Shown: positions 49,302 to 58,507, counted from the stretch's first letter. The stretch: 64,000 bases of DNA from Mycobacterium kubicae (GCF_015689175.1 NZ_CP065047.1:1364001-1428000); one strand, 5' to 3'. Made by a program: numbers and translations. Notes: generated by a model from the sequence alone, not told the origin.

Positions 49302-49332
49302 CTGAGTGCAACCTAGATTGGAGGTGATGTGC

Positions 49333-49806
49333 ATGACAATGCTGCAAGGACCTTTGGCCGACCGCGATGCCTGGTCAGCGGTCGGAGAGTGCGCGATCGA
49401 GAAGACTATGGCGGTGGTCGGTACGAAGTCGGCCATGCTCATCATGCGCGAGGCCTACTACGGCACCACGCGGTTCGACGACTTCGCCCGCCGGGTGGGA
49501 ATCACCAAGGCTGCCACGTCGGCACGGCTGACCGAACTGGTCGACCTCGGGCTGCTGAGGCGACAGCCCTACCAGGAACCCGGACAGCGCAGCCGCGACG
49601 AGTACGTGCTCACCGAGGCCGGCGTCGACTTCATGCCCGTCGTGTGGTCGATGTTTCAGTGGGGCCGACAGCACCTGCCCGGGCGCAATCGCCTGCGGCT
49701 GACCCATTTGGGCTGCGGCGCCGAGACTGAGGTCGAAATGCGCTGCACCGAAGGACATCTGGTGACTCCCGACGAGCTCGGCATGCGGCTGGTCAAGTCT
49801 CCCTGA
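49333..49806 (+). CDS. HxlR-family transcriptional regulator
   Basis: A 157-residue winged-helix regulator: CAIEKTMAVVGTKSAMLIMREAYYGTTRFDDFARRVGI then LTELVDLGLLRRQPYQEPGQRSRDEYVLTEAG, read in parts. The C-terminal part has three Cys (one in LGCGAETEVEMRC). ATG 49333 has TTGGAGG 8 nt upstream. It probably represses the divergent thiolase-nitrilase operon. Its 3' end overlaps rsgA convergently by 14 bp. Confidence 0.86.
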   Translation: MTMLQGPLADRDAWSAVGECAIEKTMAVVGTKSAMLIMREAYYGTTRFDDFARRVGITKAATSARLTELVDLGLLRRQPYQEPGQRSRDEYVLTEAGVDFMPVVWSMFQWGRQHLPGRNRLRLTHLGCGAETEVEMRCTEGHLVTPDELGMRLVKSP

Positions 49807-50773
49807 GTGCGGCCAGTAATCGCCGGGCCGCCGCGACCCGGCGCGCCGCCGGACCGGAAAGGGTGTCGAGCGCACATTCCGGGTCGGCCGGCGGTCCCAT
49901 GTGCCCGCAGCCGCGCGGGCAGTCTTCGATTGCATCGGCGAGGTCGGAGAACGCCATCAGTACATCGTCGGGCGAGATGTGGGCCAATCCGAACGAACGA
50001 ATCCCCGGGGTGTCGATCACCCAGCCCGAATTGTCCAACGGCAGCGCCACCGACTGCGTGGAGGTGTGCCGCCCCCGGCCGAGGTCGGTGACTACGCCGA
50101 CTGCCCGGTCAGCCTGCGGCACAAGGCGATTCACCAGGGTCGACTTGCCCACTCCGGAGTGCCCCAGCAGCACGGTGACCTTGCCTTCGAGCAGGTCGGC
50201 CACCGCGAGCAGCGGGTCGTCGCGACCGGCGACCACCACCGTCAGGTCCAGATCGACGAACTGCTCGGCGAACGGCCCGGGCGGTGCCAGGTCGGTTTTC
50301 GTCAGGCACAGAATCGGTGTCAACCCGCCGGCGAAGGCGGCGATCAGCGTTCGGTCGACCAGCCCGGTGCGGGGCGGCGGGTCGGCCATGGCCACCACGA
50401 TCAGCAGCTGGTCGGCGTTGGCGACGACCACTCGTTCGGTGGGGTCGGTGTCATCAGCGGTGCGCCGCAACACCGTTCGCCGCGGTCCGCGTCGCACGAT
50501 GCGGGCCAGGGTGTCCGGGCGGCCGGAGAGGTCACCGACGATGTCGACGTCGTCACCGACGACGATGGGGGTGCGGCCCAGTTCGCGCGCCCGCATGGCG
50601 GTGACGCGCCGATCGGGCCGCCCGTCCAGCACACATCCCCAACGGCCGCGGTCGACGCTGACCACCATGGCGGCCTCGGCGTCGGCGTGCTCGGGGCGTG
50701 TCTTGGTACGCGGTCGCGAGCCGCGTCCGGAGCGGACTTTGACGTCGGATTCGTCGTAGTCGCCGGGTCTCAA
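49793..50773 (-). CDS. rsgA: Ribosome small-subunit-dependent GTPase RsgA
   Basis: A 326-residue circularly permuted GTPase that helps mature the 30S subunit. OB-fold N-terminus, then G4 (TKTD), G1 (GHSGVGKST), G3 (DTPG) and a C-terminal zinc module with [16 protein letters not shown]. The TTG at 50773 overlaps the aroA stop (TTGA), giving coupling. Order aroA-rsgA as in M. tuberculosis Rv3227/Rv3228. Confidence 0.93.
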   Translation of the reverse strand: MRPGDYDESDVKVRSGRGSRPRTKTRPEHADAEAAMVVSVDRGRWGCVLDGRPDRRVTAMRARELGRTPIVVGDDVDIVGDLSGRPDTLARIVRRGPRRTVLRRTADDTDPTERVVVANADQLLIVVAMADPPPRTGLVDRTLIAAFAGGLTPILCLTKTDLAPPGPFAEQFVDLDLTVVVAGRDDPLLAVADLLEGKVTVLLGHSGVGKSTLVNRLVPQADRAVGVVTDLGRGRHTSTQSVALPLDNSGWVIDTPGIRSFGLAHISPDDVLMAFSDLADAIEDCPRGCGHMGPPADPECALDTLSGPAARRVAAARRLLAALRET

Positions 50774-52068
50774 CCGCTCGACTCCTCAGGGGCCAACATG
50801 CTCGCCCAGAGGCGCGGGAACTCTGGCAGCGTCTTCGTGGTGGCGCCGATGTCGTCGACCTCGACCCCGGGCACGCGCAGCCCGACGATAGCCCCGGCCA
50901 TTGCCATCCGATGGTCGGCGTAGGCCTGCCACACCCCGGGTCCCAGCGGCGTCGCGGTGATCACCAGACCGTCGGCGGTCTCCTTGCAATTGCCGCCCAG
51001 GCGGTTGATCTCGGCGCTCAAGGCCGCGAGCCGGTCGGTTTCGTGGCCGCGCAGATGCGCGATGCCGCTCAGTCGTGACACCGATCCGGTCGTGGCCAAC
51101 GCCGCCAGGGCGGCGACGGACGGCGTGAGCTCGCCGACGGCGCGCAGGTCCACCTCGAAACCGCCGTATTCCGCCGAGCCTTCCACCGACAGTGACGAAT
51201 CCTTCTGCCGAACAGTGGCGTTCATGTTCTTCAGGATCGCCAGGATGTGGTCGGCGGGTTGGACGCTGGTGGCAGGCCAACCGGTGATCTCGACAGCCCC
51301 GCCGGTGACGACGGCGGCGGCCAGAAACGCGACCGCGTTGGTCAAGTCCGGCTCGACGTCCCAACGCCTGGCCGCGATCGTGCCGGGCCGCACCCGCCAA
51401 CGGTTGGGGGTTGCGGCGTCGACGTCGACGCCGGCTTGGCGCAGCATCGCCACGGTCATTTCGATGTGCGGCGCGGATGGCAGCGTCGAACCGGTGTGCT
51501 CGACGGTCAGGCCGTCGGTGAACGATGCCCCGGACAGCAGGAGCCCGGAGACGAATTGTGATGACGCCGACGCGTCGATGGCCACGGTGCCGCCGGCAAC
51601 GGATCCCGTGCCTCGGACTTGGAACGGCAAGGCGGTGCCGTCGATGGGGACACCGAGGTCGCGCAGCGCATCCAGCAGCGGCGCGATCGGCCGGGTCCGC
51701 GCCTGCTCGTCGCCGTCGAAGGTGACCGATGTCGCGCTCAGCGCCGCTAGCGGCGGGACAAACCGCAGCACCGTGCCGGCCAGGCCGCAGTCCACCCGGG
51801 CGTCGGGTCCGGGTTCGATGCGGCCGCTGACCGTCAACTCACTGTCCGCGACGTCGACGCGCAGACCGAGCGTCTTCAGCGCGCCGATCATCAGGTCGGT
51901 GTCGCGACTGCGGAGCGCGCCGCTGACGGTGGATCGTCCCGAACCCTGCGCGGCAGCCAGTGCGGCGAGCACCAGCGCGCGGTTCGTCTGCGATTTGGAG
52001 CCCGGGATGGTGACCGTTGCGCGCACCGGCGCCGGTGCGAATGGGGCCGGCCAGCGCTTGTTGCTCAC
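50770..52068 (-). CDS. aroA: 3-phosphoshikimate 1-carboxyvinyltransferase (EPSP synthase)
   Basis: A 432-residue shikimate-pathway enzyme. It has [11 protein letters not shown] near residue 22, [38 protein letters not shown], and [13 protein letters not shown] near the C-terminus. GTG start at 52068. It diverges from the YedK-like gene. Needed for chorismate, which also feeds EntC at the end of this window. Confidence 0.96.
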   Translation of the reverse strand: MSNKRWPAPFAPAPVRATVTIPGSKSQTNRALVLAALAAAQGSGRSTVSGALRSRDTDLMIGALKTLGLRVDVADSELTVSGRIEPGPDARVDCGLAGTVLRFVPPLAALSATSVTFDGDEQARTRPIAPLLDALRDLGVPIDGTALPFQVRGTGSVAGGTVAIDASASSQFVSGLLLSGASFTDGLTVEHTGSTLPSAPHIEMTVAMLRQAGVDVDAATPNRWRVRPGTIAARRWDVEPDLTNAVAFLAAAVVTGGAVEITGWPATSVQPADHILAILKNMNATVRQKDSSLSVEGSAEYGGFEVDLRAVGELTPSVAALAALATTGSVSRLSGIAHLRGHETDRLAALSAEINRLGGNCKETADGLVITATPLGPGVWQAYADHRMAMAGAIVGLRVPGVEVDDIGATTKTLPEFPRLWASMLAPEESSG

Positions 52069-52121
52069 CGTCTCATCCTGCCGTGTCGGCGGGTGTCATG
52101 GGTATTAGGCACCATGGAGAT

Positions 52122-52886
52122 ATGTGTGGACGATTTGCGGTCACCACCGACCCGGCCCTGCTGGCCGAGAAGATTCACGCGATCGACGAAGCCACCAGCG
52201 CCGCGTCAGATGTTGCGGGTCCCAACTACAACGTCGCCCCGACGGTCAACATCGCAGCCGTGGTCACCCGCCATAGTGATCCCGACGACGACCCGACGCG
52301 GCGGTTACGCCTGATGCGCTGGGGACTGCTGCCGCCCTGGGTCAAGGCCGGGCCGGATGGCGCCCCGGATACCAAGGGGCCTCTGTTGATCAACGCCCGG
52401 GCGGACAAGGTCGCCACCTCCCCGGCGTTCCGGTCGAGCGCCAAGTCGAAGCGGTGTCTGGTGCCGATGGACGGTTGGTATGAGTGGCGAGGAAGCTTGG
52501 AGGGCCCGAAGGGCAAGAAAAGCGCCAAGACTCCGTTCTTCATGCATCGGGAGGACGGCGGTCTGATCTGCATGGCGGGGTTGTGGTCGGTGTGGAAACC
52601 CGCCAAAGACGCTGAGCCGCTGCTGAGTTGCACGATCATCACCACTGATGCGGTGGGGGAGCTGGCCGGAATTCACGACCGGATGCCGCTGATGTTGCCC
52701 GAAGAAGACTGGGACGCCTGGCTCAATCCCGACGCGCCGCTCAACGAGGACCTGTTGGCCAAGCCGCCAGACGTCAGCGGCATCGCGATGCGGCCGGTGT
52801 CGACGCTGGTGAACAGCGTGCGCAACAACGGGCCCGAGCTGCTGGAACCGGCCGAGCCGGAGCCCGAGCAGATCACGTTGCTCTAG
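52122..52886 (+). CDS. SOS-response-associated peptidase / abasic-site protein (YedK/HMCES family)
   Basis: A 254-residue SRAP protein that covalently traps abasic sites in single-stranded DNA. The start MCGRFAVT exposes Cys2 as the active-site nucleophile, so ATG 52122 is decisive. Further family motifs: NYNVAPT, MRWGLLPPWVK, INARADKVATSPAFR, CLVPMDGWYEW and HDRMPLMLP. Corresponds to Rv3226c. Confidence 0.93.
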   Translation: MCGRFAVTTDPALLAEKIHAIDEATSAASDVAGPNYNVAPTVNIAAVVTRHSDPDDDPTRRLRLMRWGLLPPWVKAGPDGAPDTKGPLLINARADKVATSPAFRSSAKSKRCLVPMDGWYEWRGSLEGPKGKKSAKTPFFMHREDGGLICMAGLWSVWKPAKDAEPLLSCTIITTDAVGELAGIHDRMPLMLPEEDWDAWLNPDAPLNEDLLAKPPDVSGIAMRPVSTLVNSVRNNGPELLEPAEPEPEQITLL

Positions 52887-52893
52887 CGGCTGT

Positions 52894-52957
52894 TCATGCC
52901 GCCCCGGCGTCGCAATCCTCGTCGTCGTCTCCGTCCATCAGGAGTTTTTCGGGGTGG
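52894..52957 (-). pseudogene. C-terminal remnant of the interrupted 13E12-family gene
   Basis: Read on the minus strand this encodes HPEKLLMDGDDDEDCDAGAA and a stop (52894-52896). HPEKLL is the expected continuation of PRTNTYH in 13E12 proteins, whose main part ends at 54370 beyond the IS110 element. So the two parts were one gene before insertion. Confidence 0.85.
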
Positions 52958-53052
52958 CGCCTCTCTGTGTCAATGGTGTGGTGGTTCGGTTATATGGTGG
53001 TTGTTAGCTGGCCCGGTTGAGTGACTTAGTCCGAAGCGTCGGTGTTGGGGTT

Positions 53053-54150
53053 TTAGCCGGCCGCGCGGGACTTCTGAGCCGCCCCCATGTGTCCCGCCGG
53101 GTCAGCCCTGAATCTGGGAGCTTCGCGCTGTAATTGGCGGTAGACAACGTCAGATAGGCGCCGTTTGAGGCAGCGCATGGCTTCTTTGCGGCTTTTTCCT
53201 TCCGAACGTTTGCGCAGGTAGTAGGTCTTGCCTGGGGATGGGCGCCGGATCTGGGTCAACGCCATGACGTGCAGGCAGTAGTTGAGCTGGCGGTCGCCTG
53301 CCCGGGATAGCCGGTGGCGGACCACATCGCCGGAGGAGGCTTCGATGGGAGCGGTGCCGGTGTAGCTGGCGAAGGCGGCCGCCGAGCGGAAACGGGTAAT
53401 GTCTCCAACCCGCGCGAGGATTTTGCCTGCGGTGAGGGCTCCGATGCCTGCTAGTTGAGTCAGGTTGGTGCCGGTGGCGGTGACTGCGCCATCAATGTCA
53501 TTGGTGGCTTTGGTGATCCGGCGATCGAGCTGACGCACCTCGCTGATCAGATCGAGCGCCAGGTTACGCAACGCTTTCGAGGCGGGGTGGCGAGGTCGAG
53601 CAGCGCGCAGGAGTCCAGCAGCCTGGTCTGCGGTCAGGTTGCGCCCGGCGCCGGCGAGAACCAGCTTTGTCAGTACGACGTGGAGTCGGTTGATGGTCTG
53701 AGTGCGAACCTTGACCAGGTCATCGCGATGCTCGACGATCGCACGCAGTGCCGTGGTCTCCGCGGTGTTCTGGGCGCTGTTGAGCGCGTGCGATGTGAGC
53801 GCCGCGATACCCACTGATAGTGCGTCGGCATTGTCATTTTTGCGGCCGTGGCCGCTCGACAGCAGCCGGACCCGTGCAGCGAGCTTGGCTGGCACGTCAA
53901 GGACCTCGATGCCCTCTGCGTGCAGCCGCGTGGTCAGCGGCGCCCCGAGACCAGGGGCTCCTTCGATAGCCCAGTCTGCGTGGGGCCATCGACGAGCAAA
54001 ACGCCGCAGCGTCCGGTAACCATCGCGGCTAACTGGGACGCGAATGGTGGCCAAAGGAACCAAAGCGGCATCGACAGCGGCAGCGGTCCATGACCCCTTG
54101 TGAGGATCAACGGCAATCACTACCCGGCGGAGGTGAGTATTTGTCGTCAC
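53053..54150 (-). CDS. IS110-family transposase (DEDD recombinase)
   Basis: A 365-residue transposase. N-terminal RuvC-like DEDD domain: Asp15 (AVDPHKG), Glu63 (IEGAPGLG), Asp106 and Asp109 (KNDNADA). C-terminal Tnp_20 domain with the GIGALTAGKILARVGDI helix-hairpin-helix and FASYTGTAPIEASSG, the region that carries the catalytic Ser, then RLSRAGDRQLN. GTG start at 54150. Complete, without frameshift, so it may be active. Confidence 0.93.
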   Translation of the reverse strand: MTTNTHLRRVVIAVDPHKGSWTAAAVDAALVPLATIRVPVSRDGYRTLRRFARRWPHADWAIEGAPGLGAPLTTRLHAEGIEVLDVPAKLAARVRLLSSGHGRKNDNADALSVGIAALTSHALNSAQNTAETTALRAIVEHRDDLVKVRTQTINRLHVVLTKLVLAGAGRNLTADQAAGLLRAARPRHPASKALRNLALDLISEVRQLDRRITKATNDIDGAVTATGTNLTQLAGIGALTAGKILARVGDITRFRSAAAFASYTGTAPIEASSGDVVRHRLSRAGDRQLNYCLHVMALTQIRRPSPGKTYYLRKRSEGKSRKEAMRCLKRRLSDVVYRQLQREAPRFRADPAGHMGAAQKSRAAG

Positions 54151-54184
54151 CGAAAGAGCACCAACCCTTCTTCATGAACTCAAT

Positions 54185-54362
54185 TTGGAAGCAAGGAGGG
54201 CACACCAACTTTCGGCTACGCAGGCCTCTCTTCAGCCACTCCTTGCCTGAGGCGGTGGTGACCGGCCGGCAAGCCACCCCGGAGTCAGCCAGCAGGCGAC
54301 AGTGGAAGGTCGAGCCTTGACCGGTCATCACCTAGGAATCATGGCTGCAGACCTGATTCCCT
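54185..54362 (-). ncRNA. Candidate bridge RNA of the IS110 element
   Basis: On the minus strand, upstream of the transposase: a 5' hairpin GGAATCA/TGATTCC (54335-54360); a target-type module with outer stem GACCGG/CCGGTC (54321-54326 with 54260-54265) continued by CAAG/CTTG (54316-54319 with 54270-54273); and a donor-type module with stem GCAAGGAG/CTCCTTGC (54239-54246 with 54191-54198). Loop segments match the insertion flanks (54301-54310 and 54274-54281) and the element ends (54224-54231 and 54203-54211). This is the layout of IS621-type bridge RNAs; the exact 5' and 3' ends are not determined. Confidence 0.72.
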
Positions 54363-54369
54363 GCACGCA

Positions 54370-55698
54370 TTAGACAAGTTGGTGGTAGGTGTTGGTGCGG
54401 GGTTGGCCGTGGTCCAGGTGTGGTGGGGGGATCCATTCGGTGTCGCCTTGGGTGTTGGTGCGGGTGGTGTAGCCCTGTTCGGCGAGTGGGTGGTGGCCGC
54501 CGCAGGCCAGGGTCAACTGGTTGATGTCGGTCGTACGGGACTGTGCGTACGGGATGACGTGGTGGACTTCGCAGTAGTAGCCGGTGACGTCGCAGCCCGG
54601 GGCGGTGCAGCCGCGGTCTTTGGCGTACAGCACGATGCGCTGGGCCGGGGAGGCCAGGCGTTTGGTGTGATACAAGGCCAGGGCTTTGCCGCGGTCGAAG
54701 ATGGCCAGGTAGTGGTGGGCGTGGCGGGACAGTCGGATGACGTCGGACATGGGCAGCAGGGTGCCCCCGCCGGTCAGGCCTTTCCCGGCGGCGGCTTCGA
54801 GGTCGCGCAGGGTGGTGGTGACGATAATGCTGGCGGGTAGGCCGTTGTGCTGGCCCAGCTCACCGCTGCACAGCAGGGCCCGACACGCCGCCAGCATCCC
54901 GTCGTGGTTGCGTTGGGCCGCCGAGCGCAGATCGTGGCGGACCGCGTCTTCGGACGGCGCCCCTTCGACGCACGGGGTGTCGTCGTCGGGGTTGCACATG
55001 CCCGGGGCGGCCAGTTTCGCCAGTACCGCTTCCAGGGTGGCGCGCGCTTCAGGGGTCAAATAGCCCGTCAGCCGCGACATGCCATCGACGTCCTGCTTAC
55101 CCAGCGTGACCCCACGCCGGCGCGCGCGGTCGTCGTCGGTGTAGTCCCCGTCCGGGTGCAGGCAGTCCATCAGGCGTTCGGCGAGTTTGGCCAACTGGTC
55201 TGGCCGGTACTGACCGGCCAAGCGCGCGAGATGGGCTTCGGCCTTCTCCTGCGTCTCCACATCCACATGGGCCGGCAGGTGCTTGACGAAATCCCGGATG
55301 ACCCGCACATGACCCTCACCAATGTGACCGGCGCGCTGGCCGTGGGCGGTGGCGGTCAACCGCGGCGCCAACGCCTCCCCGGTCAACGCGCGGCGCTCAC
55401 CGAGATCAGCGGCTTCCCCGATCCGCCGACTGGCCTCACCGCGAGTGATCCGCAACCGCGACGCCAACGCCGCAGGCAACCGGCCGCCCAGTTCTGCCTC
55501 GCTGGCTTGGGCGGCCAGCTGATTGATCAACTGATGCCGCGCCGCCGGCAACCGCCGCGCCACCCGCTCCAACCGCTCCAACAACCGCAACCGCTCCGGA
55601 GTGGTCAACGCATCAAAGGACAACTCACACAAGCGATCCAAGTCGGCATCGAGCGCGTCGAAGACCTCACTGATCTCCTCCCGCGTACTCGAACGCAT
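54370..55698 (-). pseudogene. 13E12-repeat DUF222/HNH protein, C-terminus cut by IS110
   Basis: A 442-codon frame: N-terminal DUF222 (residues about 10-330) and a C-terminal HNH nuclease-like motif ([23 protein letters not shown]...[15 protein letters not shown], read in parts). The last authentic residues are PRTNTYH; the final QLV and stop are encoded inside the IS. About 20 residues are displaced to 52894-52957. The HNH core is intact, so the truncated protein could still work. Starts at ATG 55698 inside a LexA box. Confidence 0.88.
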
Positions 55699-55704
55699 GT
55701 TCGA
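55689..55704. promoter_or_regulatory. LexA (SOS) box overlapping the 13E12 start
   Basis: TCGAAC-GCAT-GTTCGA matches the mycobacterial SOS box TCGAAC-N4-GTTCGA exactly in both arms. It overlaps the ATG of the DUF222/HNH gene. 13E12-family genes in M. tuberculosis are known to carry LexA boxes and to respond to DNA damage. Confidence 0.85.
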
Positions 55705-55732
55705 ATGATATCGCCAGGCACCGACAAACGCG

Positions 55733-56221
55733 TCAGGCGCGAATATCCGCCACGACCGCCCCGGTCAGCCGGATCAGATCCGCCGAACTCACGGCGACAT
55801 CCCACCCGCGTCGCCCCGCGCTGCAGTACACCCGATCCCATGCGAGCGCGCTCGAGTCGACAACGGTGGGCAGCGGCTTGCGCTGGCCGAACGGCGACAC
55901 CGCGCCGACCACATAGCCGGTGACACGCTGCACGACGGCGGGTTCGGCCATGCCGGCTTTCGTAACCCCCAACGCCGCGGCGGCCGCCTTCAACGACAAC
56001 CGCGCCGGCACCGGCACCACCGCGACGGCCAGACCATCGGGCACCGCGATCACCAATGTCTTGAAGATCTGCTCGGCGGCGATACCGCCGTCCTGGGTCA
56101 ACGCGTTGACCGCCTCGGCACCGAACGAATCCTCGCGCCGGTCGTGGCCGAACTTCAGAACCTCGTGCGGCACACCGACTTTGACCAAGGCCGCGATCGC
56201 CGGCGTCGCCGCGGCGACCAT
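55733..56221 (-). CDS. ybaK: Cys-tRNA(Pro)/Cys-tRNA(Cys) deacylase, YbaK family
   Basis: A 162-residue editing deacylase that hydrolyses mischarged Cys-tRNA(Pro). Family blocks: [75 protein letters not shown] (read in parts). ATG 56221 overlaps the stop of the preceding SDR by one base. In M. tuberculosis the locus is, from memory, broken into Rv3224A/Rv3224B; here it is intact. Confidence 0.9.
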   Translation of the reverse strand: MVAAATPAIAALVKVGVPHEVLKFGHDRREDSFGAEAVNALTQDGGIAAEQIFKTLVIAVPDGLAVAVVPVPARLSLKAAAAALGVTKAGMAEPAVVQRVTGYVVGAVSPFGQRKPLPTVVDSSALAWDRVYCSAGRRGWDVAVSSADLIRLTGAVVADIRA

Positions 56222-57069
56222 TAAGGCCCGGTGTATCCCGGCGGGTTGACGCCGTCGACCCAGAAGTCGACGCCGAGCTGCGAGCCCGGAATGCAGTCGT
56301 ACACCGAGAGATCCGTGACGCCGGACTCCACCAATACGTCCTCGCACAGCAGCATGTTGCCGGTGTACTCCTTGGACGGCTTGTTCAAAATGATGTACGC
56401 GGCATCGGCGTACACCTCAGGCTTGCGGGCGCGGCCCATCGCCTCCTCGCCGCCCAGCAGGTTCTGCACCGCGGCGGTGGCGACCAGCGTGCGCGGCCAC
56501 AACGTGTTCGAAGCGATGCCCTCCTCGCGCATCTCCTCGGCAATCCCCAACGCGCACAACGTCATTCCGAACTTGGCCATCATGTACGCGGTGGGCTTGA
56601 GCCACTTGCTTTCCAGCAGCACCGGCGGCGACAGCGTCAGGATGTGCGGATTCTCCCGGCCCTTCAAATGCGGGATACACGCCTGGGACACCGCATATGT
56701 GCCGCGCACCTGGATGCCGTTCATCAAGTCGAAGCGCTTCATCGGCACGTCGGTGATCGAGCCGAGATTGATGGCCGAGGCATTGTTGACGCAGATGTCG
56801 ATGCCGCCGAACTGCTCGACGGTCTTGGCCACCGCCGACTCGACCGAATCCGGGTCACGCACATCTCCGACGATGGGCAAGGCCTGTCCGCCCGCCTCCT
56901 CGAGCTCCTTGGCCGCGGTGTAGACGGTGCCCGGCAGCTTGGGGTGAGGCTCGGCGGTCTTGGCGATCAGGGCGATGTTGGCCCCGTCCTGGGCAGCGCG
57001 TTTGGCGATCGCCAGGCCAATGCCGCGACTGGCGCCAGAGATGAACATGGTCTTGCCGGAAAGAGACAT
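56221..57069 (-). CDS. SDR-family oxidoreductase, HSDL2-like (Rv3224)
   Basis: A 282-residue SDR with SGASRGIGLAIAKRAAQDGAN at the cofactor site, VNNAS, and YMMAKFGM for the catalytic Tyr/Lys. The N-terminal insertion AKTAEPHPKLPGTVYTAAKELEEAGG is typical of HSDL2-like members, linked to lipid metabolism. Length and position agree with Rv3224. Coupled to the ybaK gene. Confidence 0.88.
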   Translation of the reverse strand: MSLSGKTMFISGASRGIGLAIAKRAAQDGANIALIAKTAEPHPKLPGTVYTAAKELEEAGGQALPIVGDVRDPDSVESAVAKTVEQFGGIDICVNNASAINLGSITDVPMKRFDLMNGIQVRGTYAVSQACIPHLKGRENPHILTLSPPVLLESKWLKPTAYMMAKFGMTLCALGIAEEMREEGIASNTLWPRTLVATAAVQNLLGGEEAMGRARKPEVYADAAYIILNKPSKEYTGNMLLCEDVLVESGVTDLSVYDCIPGSQLGVDFWVDGVNPPGYTGP

Positions 57070-57123
57070 GGCGTCACATTAACGCCCTGCTCGCGGCGGG
57101 TGAACCCGGGGACCGGGCGGCCC

Positions 57124-57150
57124 GGAAATAGTGTGCCGACTAGCGCTGTT
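57124..57150 (+). promoter_or_regulatory. SigH-type autoregulatory promoter
   Basis: GGAAAT (57124-57129) and GTT (57148-57150) with 18 bp between fit the SigH consensus GGAA...GTT. It lies upstream of sigH. SigH is known to transcribe its own gene under oxidative and heat stress. Confidence 0.55.
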
Positions 57151-57288
57151 ATGTCGTGCGGTTTCTAGTGTCGGTTGCAGCCTCTAGATTGGAAGGCGGG
57201 GAGTCTGGTGTCAACGGCGACGAGCCTCTTGGGCGAGCAGCGGTTGACGTCCTATGACCCCGCAACCGAAGGGACCGTGTTAATCAAG

Positions 57289-57936
57289 ATGGCCGACATC
57301 GATGGTGTGACCGAGGTGGAGGTTGCCGAACCGAGGCCGCCTGAGACCGACGCGGAACTGACGGCGCGTTTCGAGCGTGATGCGATTCCGCTTCTGGACC
57401 AGTTGTACGGCGGCGCGCTGCGCATGACCCGCAACCCCGCTGACGCCGAAGACCTGCTGCAGGAGACCATGGTCAAGGCCTACGCGGGGTTCCGGTCGTT
57501 CCGCGAAGGCACCAACCTCAAGGCGTGGCTCTACCGCATCCTGACCAACACCTACATCAACAGCTACCGCAAAAAGCAGCGCCAGCCCGCGGAGTATCCG
57601 ACCGAGGAGATCACCGACTGGCAGCTGGCCTCCAATGCCGAGCACTCCTCGACCGGACTGCGTTCGGCGGAAGTCGAAGCCCTGGAAGCGCTGCCGGACA
57701 CCGAGATCAAAGAGGCGCTGCAGGCGTTGCCGGAGGAATTCCGGATGGCGGTTTACTACGCCGACGTCGAGGGTTTCCCTTATAAAGAGATCGCCGAGAT
57801 CATGGACACGCCGATCGGGACGGTGATGTCCAGGCTGCACCGCGGCCGGCGCCAACTGCGCGGCCTGCTGTTGGATGTCGCCAAGGATCGGGGCTTTGTT
57901 CGCGGCGAGCAGGCGCACGAGGAGGTGTCGTCATGA
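57289..57936 (+). CDS. sigH: ECF sigma factor SigH
   Basis: A 215-residue extracytoplasmic-function sigma factor for oxidative and heat stress. Region 2 ([62 protein letters not shown], read in parts) and region 4 ([44 protein letters not shown]). ATG 57289 gives the MADIDGVT start seen in M. tuberculosis; GTG 57208, preceded by GGGGAG, would add 27 residues. Overlaps rshA (ATGA). Confidence 0.95.
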   Translation: MADIDGVTEVEVAEPRPPETDAELTARFERDAIPLLDQLYGGALRMTRNPADAEDLLQETMVKAYAGFRSFREGTNLKAWLYRILTNTYINSYRKKQRQPAEYPTEEITDWQLASNAEHSSTGLRSAEVEALEALPDTEIKEALQALPEEFRMAVYYADVEGFPYKEIAEIMDTPIGTVMSRLHRGRRQLRGLLLDVAKDRGFVRGEQAHEEVSS

Positions 57937-58235
57937 GTGAGTTTTCCGGCCCATCCGGCACTTGCGCGGACGGGCAGTCCCACGCCCATGTCGGCTGCGC
58001 CGAAGTGATCGCCGAAGTCTGGACGCTGCTGGACGGCGAGTGCACGCCGGAGGCGCGGCAAAGGCTGCGTCAGCACCTCGAGGCGTGCCCCGGCTGCCTG
58101 CAGCATTACGGACTCGAAGAGCGGATCAAAACGCTGATCGCCGCCAAGTGCAAGGGCGAAAAAGCCCCGGAGGGGCTGCGCGAGCGTTTGCGGCTCGAGA
58201 TCAGCCGAACCACCATCATCCGAGGTGGTTCGTAA
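57933..58235 (+). CDS. rshA: Anti-sigma factor RshA
   Basis: A 100-residue zinc-associated anti-sigma factor. The redox-sensing motif H48-x3-C52-x2-C55 is visible (HLEACPGC), with extra Cys residues at 11, 22 and 37. It binds SigH when reduced and releases it on oxidation. ATG 57933 overlaps the sigH stop by 4 nt, giving stoichiometric coupling. Confidence 0.93.
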   Translation: MSEFSGPSGTCADGQSHAHVGCAEVIAEVWTLLDGECTPEARQRLRQHLEACPGCLQHYGLEERIKTLIAAKCKGEKAPEGLRERLRLEISRTTIIRGGS

Positions 58236-58241
58236 GCCGTC

Positions 58242-58316
58242 TTAGGCGTTGGGGCGCTTGCCGTGGTTGGCCTTGTTGTGCTTGCGGTCGCGCTTCTTAC
58301 GGCCACGCTTGGCCAT
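58242..58316 (-). CDS. Ribosomal protein bL37 (24 aa)
   Basis: A 24-residue very basic peptide, MAKRGRKKRDRKHNKANHGK followed by RPNA. It matches, from memory, bL37, the actinobacterial 50S protein first seen in mycobacterial ribosome structures. Strong SD (GGAGG) 8 nt before the ATG. Too short for routine gene calling. Convergent with rshA and 7 bp from its stop; the promoter lies in the 190-bp gap before TB7.3. Confidence 0.88.
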   Translation of the reverse strand: MAKRGRKKRDRKHNKANHGKRPNA

Positions 58317-58507
58317 CGGGAACCTCCGTAGTTCGGTGTGGGCAGGGCGGCTAACGGCCGCCAGTTGCTGTCCAGTATCTCACGCGGCCGCCCGGTGGCC
58401 TCAGTAGCCCGCGCGCCGCGGGCCCGCACGGGCTTATGGTTCGATATACACCAGCCTGATGGACCGGCAGTCAGCATGCGCAAGTGGCCGAGACGAGTGG
58501 GGTGAAA

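Larger units (their letters stand above)
52958..54379 (-). mobile_element. IS110-family insertion sequence (about 1.42 kb)
   Basis: Ends are deduced from the broken host gene: flanks read ...CGGGGTGG on the left (to 52957) and TGGTGGTAGG on the right (from 54380), sharing TGG (CCA on the transposase strand) as a core. No terminal inverted repeats and no longer target duplication, as expected for IS110. Contents: transposase (53053-54150, minus), a 95-bp 3' end and a 229-bp structured 5' end. The exact boundary within the 3-bp core cannot be fixed. Confidence 0.82.

Noticed and set aside
54241..54300. Possible short ORFs in the IS110 5' end
   Set aside because: The segment is explained better by RNA stems and guide matches; no ribosome site or homologous peptide is seen.
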